Origin: Anaerolineaceae bacterium
GTDB lineage: Bacteria; Chloroflexota; Anaerolineae; Aggregatilineales; Phototrophicaceae
Reading direction: 5' to 3'
DNA length: 64,000 nucleotides
NCBI GenBank assembly: GCA_020634115.1
Contig: JACKCH010000015.1
Coordinates: forward strand, 62,001-126,000
Below are positions 59,801 through 64,000 of this stretch, one piece after another; position 1 is the stretch's first letter; each line of letters begins with the position of its first letter. A program made the position numbers and the translations under genes. Below the pieces are notes generated by a model. The model worked only from the letters and a program-made list of their open reading frames with translations. It ran no database searches and was not told the DNA's origin.

Positions 59801-60296
59801 CATAGACCGTGATCTGGAAACTCAGGTCAGGACTTTCGCTGTAGGCCGCGCCCAGGCCGCCCTCATTGGCTGCAACAAAGTTGCCGTTATCGGGGCGGGT
59901 GTCGTCTTCGTAATAAACAGTCTGCCCGCCTTTGGAGACGATGAAGCGATACCATAGCACGGTGGTCTTGCGCCCGGTTTCTACCGTCGCTTCCCAGAAA
60001 TCGTAACCATCCTCGGTGGTGGCGATGACCTGCATCGGCAGCACCGTCTGTTCCCCTTCGCGGGTGTTCCACACGCGCACCGAGGCCGAGTCGAGATCGC
60101 CAGTTGCCGCCCGCAGCCGCAGTGTGACGGTTGTATCGAACGGTGCTGCGCCGCCCGGCGTACGGTACAGGTCGGAACGGCTGTCATGCCGCAGCGCGTC
60201 GGTATCAATGCCGTCCTGTGCCAGCACAAACAGGCCGGAGAGCAGTACCAGCAGCAGGCCACAGACTAACACCAAACGTAAAAGCATTTTTCGCAT
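56859..60296 (-). CDS. large secreted GH13 alpha-amylase-family protein with FnIII and CBM20
   Basis: This 1145-residue secreted enzyme has a signal peptide (cleavage near L-A-Q-D at 27), an N-terminal beta-sandwich (about 45-165) as in neopullulanases, a GH13 barrel (about 170-620), a C-terminal beta domain and at least two FnIII-like repeats (about 750-840, 960-1040), then a CBM20 starch-binding domain (about 1042-1145). Catalytic-site residues are D311-G-V-F-N-H316, nucleophile D414 in W-R-L-D-V-A, acid E449 in G-E-E-W, and H529-D530 in D-S-H-D. It should cleave alpha-1,4 and possibly alpha-1,6 glucans outside the cell. Confidence 0.92.
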   Translation of the reverse strand: MRKMLLRLVLVCGLLLVLLSGLFVLAQDGIDTDALRHDSRSDLYRTPGGAAPFDTTVTLRLRAATGDLDSASVRVWNTREGEQTVLPMQVIATTEDGYDFWEATVETGRKTTVLWYRFIVSKGGQTVYYEDDTRPDNGNFVAANEGGLGAAYSESPDLSFQITVYDPDFVTPEWMQNAVLYQIFPDRFRDGDTSNDPTDGSERFYGELPLYFHETWNEPMLDGRVDKLPNGNGYWNSDFFGGDLAGITEKLDYLQELGVTGIYLNPIFAARSNHRYDTADYLQIDPMLGTLEDFQTLISEADARGIKLILDGVFNHMSSDSVTFDRYHRFDSVGACESLESEYRSWFYFAPPRANQPAPCVGDPDPLYYVSWAGFDSIPRLNNTLLDVRKYIFLGEDSVARTWGREGIGGWRLDVAPDIDNGSDPNNIYWEAFRTVVKSVNPDAVIIGEEWADSSEWLQGDEWDSTMNYRLRAGILGFVRNQDYLDNDSNGDRIIRALTPTEFDSVVRAIEEDTPPPAYYALMNVLDSHDTSRLFFVVNDNPQLQKLAALTQFTLPGAPTVYYGDEIALDAPSQDDGGTLQDDPYNRAPYPWTDTEGDTYPAPNEDMLAFYQQIAALRHANPALRTGEMITLLTDDATGVYAFLRLDKAAGNAAVVVLNNGDTAQTVKLYFGGLLPKGLTLEPGLGGQPFSTDTPYPELRVGAHSGNVWTVTTDSSAFAINNVPASVTVTGSDGRVTVSWEAVEGANGYLIFRSPVATGGFEWATAGAITDTSYEIDAPNGFMYYYAVAPLTDTLLLGPMSDSVPGTASAPISATTYVGDATESRTMGLVFGVTAELQAAITIDGVTGAEGQASGVRAQAALVPVGSDLVEADWQPMTYTGELDGADVYSITFAPQEVGVFETVARFSTDAGQNWTVVTLPDGTLPQLALESSDDTTAPAAPASVSIVRASLSGVSLIWDAVEDDNLFVYRVYRTNSAGDTLLVAEIPAADGPTYKDTAVVEGESYAYAVSAVDGALNESEQVATDMVAIERQPVAVTFVVTVPTYTTAPGVYIAGDFAGNGYPTWDPAGIPMTQVDDTHWTVTLDLLEGSAIEYKYVRSDWVAVEKGETCEEIANRRVTATPDENGLMQVEDTIAKWRDLDGCG

Positions 60297-60333
60297 TCTG
60301 TCTATTCCTCGTATAAATCGTAGAATGTATCGC

Positions 60334-60440
60334 TTCGCAGGCGCAATATATTGCGCCCCTACAAATCCCGCATTTTAGGGCGATTTCGCAGGGGCGACCC
60401 GGTGTGGTCGCCCGATTTAGCGCCGTATTGAATCGTTGAA
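60334..60440 (-). repeat. double-hairpin intergenic repeat, family B copy 3
   Basis: Inverted relative to copies 1 and 2: read on the minus strand it gives TTCAACGATTCAATACGG, GGGCGACCACACCGGGTCGCCC and TGTAGGGGCGCAATATATTG. It lies between the amylase and the peptidase genes. The rest of the 233-base gap holds no gene. Confidence 0.75.
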
Positions 60441-60529
60441 CTGCATTGACCGCTAAGCACGCAAATCCGGGGGGATGATACCCCCCGATATGCGGAGTTG
60501 GCAAGTTCAACCCGGCAGCGGCACGCCAT

Positions 60530-61795
60530 CTATTCCCCGCTCCCGGCCAGCAGCAGACGCGCCATGTCAGGCGTTGGGGCGCTGGCGATCATCGTCCCTG
60601 AATCGTCCGCCAACATACAGCGGGTTTCAGCCTCGGTAGTCCAGCAAGCCCCATCAAAGGCGGCGTCTCCGTACTTTGCGTCACCCCAGGCGGTATAGGC
60701 AGTAGTGAACTCGGCGGCATCCTCCGGCGTATCCCACACGAGGCGCAGCGCCCAGGCGCGTTGGCCGCTCTCGGCGTCCGTGTAGATGTGATAACGATCC
60801 CCGCCCCAACCGGCAGCGGCGGCGTTGGCCTGCACGCCGTCAAGCTGGGTTTTGAGGTGTGAACTCAGGTAAAACTCGCCGAGTGGCCGGTCAATGGTGA
60901 GTTGCCAGCCCGCGCCGAGTTGATCGGTCAGATCAGGCAGGGTGACTTCCTGCGGCAGTTCGTTTTCGAGATATTTATCCGGGTGCATGATCTGTTCGGT
61001 GGAGATGGGCGGATTACTGTAGGTCGCGTCCACCAAATCCCAACCGCCTTCAATCCGCAACCGGTTGACAAACCCCATCCCGGCTTCATAGGCGAATAAC
61101 TGCTCCGTAACGATGAACTCCGGCGCGTCCTCTGGCAGGGTAAACGCACCCGCCGAGAAGCCTTGCAGCAGCACGCCAACCAACAGCATCGGGTTATCCT
61201 GGGCAAGGGACTGCATAAACAGCGTCATGCTGGCGGTGGCGTCACCTTCTACCAGGGATAACGCGGCCAGCGTCGCATCGGGGTTATCCATATTGCCCAG
61301 GTCGAGGGCGTCCAGGCTGAAGTGCTGGTCTTGCAGGGCGTGGGTGAACTCGTGGGCATAGGTAATTTGCTCTAAGAACGGCAGACTGTCGTCCGGTACG
61401 TCGCCCGAAAGCAACAGGACGTTCATGTCTTTCGTTTCGGTGTCGTAGAACCCGGCCACGCCCGCCGGACTGGTGAGGAAGGCCAGGTACACCGCCCGCA
61501 AGTCCACGTCCGCCGGGAGCAGGTCGAAGGCGACATAGAACTGGGTTTCCTGCCAGGCGAGTTCATCCGTCAGTTCTTCTTGGAAGAGGCGCGTGAAGTA
61601 ATCCACAATGTCCTGGCGGGTGGGGAAACGACGTTCTACCGGCGTGATGATGTCCAGGTGACGCACGCTGCTGGTGAGGGTTTCGATGGCGGTGAGATTG
61701 TCTTCCAGTGCCGGGCTGATAGTGGGCGTGTCCTGGGCAGCGACCCCGCCCGCCAGTACCAGCAATAGGATTCCGATAAGCCACAAACGGTTCAT
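60530..61795 (-). CDS. secreted HExxH metallopeptidase-like protein
   Basis: This 421-residue protein has a signal peptide (cleavage near A-A-Q-D at 21) and a zincin motif H148-E149-F-T-H152 in a helix (Y-A-H-E-F-T-H-A-L-Q-D-Q-H-F), with E183 of L-V-E-G-D-A-T as the likely third zinc ligand, as in gluzincins. This architecture is common in Chloroflexota genomes but not characterised. Substrate unknown. It is followed by the amylase on the same strand, across repeat DNA. Confidence 0.8.
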   Translation of the reverse strand: MNRLWLIGILLLVLAGGVAAQDTPTISPALEDNLTAIETLTSSVRHLDIITPVERRFPTRQDIVDYFTRLFQEELTDELAWQETQFYVAFDLLPADVDLRAVYLAFLTSPAGVAGFYDTETKDMNVLLLSGDVPDDSLPFLEQITYAHEFTHALQDQHFSLDALDLGNMDNPDATLAALSLVEGDATASMTLFMQSLAQDNPMLLVGVLLQGFSAGAFTLPEDAPEFIVTEQLFAYEAGMGFVNRLRIEGGWDLVDATYSNPPISTEQIMHPDKYLENELPQEVTLPDLTDQLGAGWQLTIDRPLGEFYLSSHLKTQLDGVQANAAAAGWGGDRYHIYTDAESGQRAWALRLVWDTPEDAAEFTTAYTAWGDAKYGDAAFDGACWTTEAETRCMLADDSGTMIASAPTPDMARLLLAGSGE

Positions 61796-61817
61796 AGTTA
61801 CTCCTTTAATTAAGAGT

Positions 61818-61953
61818 CTATCCGTAAAATCCCGTTTATGCCTTACCTCACCCCTTCCGAACCTTCGGTTCTCCTTCCCCTCTCCACAATGGAGAGGGGA
61901 AAATGAGCGCAGCGAGTAAGGGTGAGGTCAGACAACCACGTATTTGCGGATAG
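61818..61953 (+). repeat. MITE-like element with CTATCCG ends (family D)
   Basis: CTATCCGTAAA (61818-61828) and TATTTGCGGATAG (61941-61953) are inverted terminal repeats of a 136-base element. Within it CCTCACCC and GGGTGAGG form an outer palindrome and CCCCTCTCC-ACAAT-GGAGAGGGG a perfect 9-bp hairpin. It fills nearly the whole gap before the peptidase gene. No coding frame. Confidence 0.7.
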
Positions 61954-61961
61954 CGACTAAC

Positions 61962-62633
61962 TCATTCACTCACGTTATTCGTTTTAGCCCGTTTCAACAC
62001 GTCGAACAACACATAGCCGGTCACACTGGCATAGGTAATCGGAAGCAAAGGCAGCAAAGTACAGACCACTGCTAACGCCCCCAAAATGTCATCCCCCGAA
62101 GCAAATCCGATGACCGTCAGTAACAGGAGCGATGCCAGACTACCAACAGTCATACCCAATAACCAGCGATATGCTGGCTGGAACTGGCGACGAAGAACCA
62201 GCCACTGCGGCAGGCCAGCTACCATCCCCGTCAGCAAGAACGAAATAATGGATATGGGAATTTTATTACTATTAAATTCTGTAATAATCTTAATATTTGT
62301 CCGCAATTGAGTCAGATAATGCTCATCAAGGGGAGTCGCCAGGAAGTTCATATGTGATGCCACACCCCAGATAATGAATGAAGCTAAGCTGGCTGCTGTC
62401 CACCAATGCCAGGACACTTTACCCTTGAGCGTGACCGGCCACTGCACCAGACCAGTAAAAAAGCCAATCATCAAGAGCAAAACTGCCGAGTCAATGTATG
62501 TATCTGCGATGTGCCGCCAAAACCACTCTACTCCATAGAACACCACCAGGCCTATCGCTCCGCCAACCAGGGTCGCCACAATCCACCGGACGATAAACTG
62601 CTTGCGGGTTCGTTCCTCTGGTTGGTTCGTCAT
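61962..62633 (-). CDS. multi-pass membrane protein, paralog of the next gene
   Basis: This 223-residue protein has about six transmembrane helices and begins with E-R-T-R-K-Q-F-I-V-R-W-I-V-A-T-L, the same N-terminal motif as its upstream neighbour (residues 1-19 of that protein). Both end with T-G-Y-V-L-F-D-V-L-K-R-A-K-T. They are a tandem duplication. ATG 62633 has GGAG nine bases upstream and is better than a GTG overlapping the previous stop. No family or function was recognised. Confidence 0.65.
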   Translation of the reverse strand: MTNQPEERTRKQFIVRWIVATLVGGAIGLVVFYGVEWFWRHIADTYIDSAVLLLMIGFFTGLVQWPVTLKGKVSWHWWTAASLASFIIWGVASHMNFLATPLDEHYLTQLRTNIKIITEFNSNKIPISIISFLLTGMVAGLPQWLVLRRQFQPAYRWLLGMTVGSLASLLLLTVIGFASGDDILGALAVVCTLLPLLPITYASVTGYVLFDVLKRAKTNNVSE

Positions 62634-62638
62634 CGCGT

Positions 62639-63325
62639 TCACTCCGTTTTAGCCCGTTTCAACACGTCGAACAACACATAGCCGGTCACCCCACCGAAGA
62701 TAATCGGCGTCGAACAGCAACAAAGCGAGTAAGAGAGTACAGCATCTCGCATAATAAGCACAATCATCACAAACGAAGCAGATGCAGCGATACCACCCAA
62801 TGCAGCACCAAGTATCCACTGATACGCCTGCTGAAAAGAATGGCGAAGTACCAGCCATTGGGGCAGGCTGACCGCTATTCCGACAAATGCGCCTATCGCA
62901 GCAACCGAGGTGATAAGACCCGTCTCATTAACAGTCATAACGGTGTCAAAGCCGCTTAACGTTCCGCTCTGAAAAGTAAATAGTGATGACGATGGTATTG
63001 TTCTTCTGCCAAGCCAGAGACCAACCAATGCAGCGATCACATTCAAGGAATTAGCCGCTAGCCACCATCGCCGGGGCACTTTGCCTTTGAGTGCAATTTG
63101 CCATTGTGCCAGACCAAAGGAAAAACCGACCAGCAATACAGTCAAACCTTGTAAAACAGGGAACAGCCAATCAATCGAATTGGGATTCCAGTGGTTTCGG
63201 TAGGAGACCGTACCGATCAGTTCCCACAACATGGCTGTAGTAAAGATAACGATGAAACCCAGAATCCAACCGGCCAGGGTCGCCACAATCCACCGGACGA
63301 TAAACTGTCTGCGGGTTCGTTCCAT
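62639..63325 (-). CDS. multi-pass membrane protein, paralog of the previous gene
   Basis: This 228-residue protein has about six transmembrane helices, starts M-E-R-T-R-R-Q-F-I-V-R-W-I-V-A-T-L and contains L-P-Q-W-L-V-L-R in the middle, present also in the downstream paralog. GAGAGGC precedes the ATG. It lies nine bases downstream of the LuxR-type regulator and is probably cotranscribed. The two paralogs may form a heteromeric membrane complex, but nothing in the sequence identifies a substrate. Confidence 0.65.
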   Translation of the reverse strand: MERTRRQFIVRWIVATLAGWILGFIVIFTTAMLWELIGTVSYRNHWNPNSIDWLFPVLQGLTVLLVGFSFGLAQWQIALKGKVPRRWWLAANSLNVIAALVGLWLGRRTIPSSSLFTFQSGTLSGFDTVMTVNETGLITSVAAIGAFVGIAVSLPQWLVLRHSFQQAYQWILGAALGGIAASASFVMIVLIMRDAVLSYSLCCCSTPIIFGGVTGYVLFDVLKRAKTE

Positions 63326-63334
63326 GATGCCTCT

Positions 63335-63952
63335 CTACAGCATAATCAACCCGGCGCGGGTGGCACGAACCACCGCTTCGGTGCGGCTCTGCGCCCCCAA
63401 CTTGCTCATAATGGCGTTGACATGAAACTTCACGGTATGGTCGGTGATGCCGAGTTTCTGCGCGATGGCCTTGTTCGCCAGCCCCTCGGCCAGCAGTTGC
63501 AAGACCTCTTTTTCACGGGGAGTCAGGTTCTCGATAGGCACATCGTCCACCGTGTCCCCAGCGGGCAACACGTTCGCCGCCAGCCCGGAGTCCAACACAA
63601 CCAACCCGGCCAGCACCGCCGTCAGCGCCGCCGCGATGCCCTCCGCATCGGTATTGTAGCGCAGCAGCCCAGTGACACCCGCCGCCCAGGCGTCGGCAAC
63701 TTGCGTTTCGCTGTTCAGGAGCGCTACCGTCGCCAGCCCGGTATCGCGCAGGTCGGCCAGCCATGATGGTGAATCTTCCCAGCCCAGATCACACACCAGC
63801 GCATCCGGCCCATATAAGTCAAATTCATCCAGCAGTACCGCGCCGCCACACTGCCCGGCGATCTCCAGCCCTTCCGCCCCGGCCAGCAGCGCCACCAACC
63901 CCACCCGCGCCAGGGGATTATCGCCCACCACCAGGATTCTTATCTCAGCCAT
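63335..63952 (-). CDS. LuxR/NarL-type response regulator with degenerate receiver
   Basis: This 205-residue protein has a receiver domain (1-120) and a LuxR-type helix-turn-helix (about 140-200, L-T-P-R-E-K-E-V-L-Q-L-L-A-E-G-L-A-N-K-A-I-A). The receiver keeps D11 of the acid pair and a phosphoacceptor D55 (V-C-D-L-G), but the usual switch Thr/Ser is L/N at 79-80 and the conserved Lys is R98. This suggests unphosphorylated or altered control. ATG 63952 is chosen over one three codons earlier. It is upstream of two membrane proteins on the same strand; no sensor kinase is in view. Confidence 0.85.
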   Translation of the reverse strand: MAEIRILVVGDNPLARVGLVALLAGAEGLEIAGQCGGAVLLDEFDLYGPDALVCDLGWEDSPSWLADLRDTGLATVALLNSETQVADAWAAGVTGLLRYNTDAEGIAAALTAVLAGLVVLDSGLAANVLPAGDTVDDVPIENLTPREKEVLQLLAEGLANKAIAQKLGITDHTVKFHVNAIMSKLGAQSRTEAVVRATRAGLIML

Positions 63953-64000
63953 AGCCCACATTCACGCATGATTATTGTACCCCTTGCCCGGTATTACCTG

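Noticed and set aside
1..64000. CRISPR arrays, rRNA and tRNA genes
   Set aside because: No set of evenly spaced direct repeats with unique spacers and no rRNA core or tRNA cloverleaf was recognised by eye. A covariance-model search would be needed to be sure for tRNA.

Overview
The window reads as a chromosomal piece of an uncultured or poorly known member of the Chloroflexota (Anaerolineae-like). The evidence is indirect: moderately GC-rich DNA, secreted proteins whose signal peptides end in A-Q-D or A-Q-E, a Gram-positive-style secreted hydrolase set, ribose/inositol-type and peptide-type ABC systems, and many short palindromic intergenic repeats. No rRNA, tRNA, CRISPR array, phage module or intact transposase was seen.

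Layout. 1-8.1 kb: a fatty acid desaturase, a PanB-like protein, an inositol-dehydrogenase-like oxidoreductase, a PhyH dioxygenase, a DUF1638 protein and a RACo-type corrinoid activator. 8.1-8.7 kb: a gene graveyard with remains of xylA, a xylB start and a Toprim protein tail. 9-12.5 kb: an iron-uptake pair (imelysin-like protein and an FTR1 permease with a long N-terminal domain). 12.5-19.7 kb: a cyclitol/sugar locus with an iolB pseudogene, an iolE-like isomerase, two Gfo/Idh/MocA oxidoreductases and a ribose/inositol-type ABC transporter. 20-28 kb: a TolB-like propeller, murQ-anmK-GNAT (muropeptide recycling), a processive GT2, an L,D-transpeptidase, a small membrane protein and an AhpD-like protein.

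The centrepiece is a minus-strand supercluster at 45.3-28.2 kb. In transcription order it holds a helix-turn-helix/PocR regulator, TusA, three DsrE-family proteins, a GcvH-like lipoyl carrier, an Isp-type [NiFe] hydrogenase (hynS-isp1-isp2-hynL), its maturation protease, a lipoate-protein ligase, a LysR regulator, and hypA, C, B, F, D and E. TusA, DsrE proteins, a lipoyl carrier and a dedicated ligase are otherwise the accessory set of the sHdr sulfur-oxidation system. Here they sit with a membrane hydrogenase whose Isp2 subunit is itself HdrD/DsrK-like. I infer that H2 oxidation is linked through Isp2 to a protein-bound lipoyl disulfide and persulfide carriers, or the reverse. This is the best candidate in the window for an undescribed system.

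45.6-54.6 kb: an XRE-cupin regulator divergent from two small stress-type genes, then a GntR-led catabolic operon (amidohydrolase, creatininase family, class III aminotransferase, dipeptide-type ABC binding protein and two permeases, but no ATPases). 54.6-64 kb: a MutY with a complete Nudix box, an LSDAT/SLOG protein, a large secreted GH13 with CBM20, a secreted HExxH peptidase, tandem paralogous membrane proteins and a LuxR-type regulator with a degenerate receiver.

Short repeats recur between genes: a MITE-like family with AGGGCGATTGCATCA-type ends, a double-hairpin family, a CAGTTTTCAG family and one further TIR element. Two copies of the first lie inside the hydrogenase supercluster.
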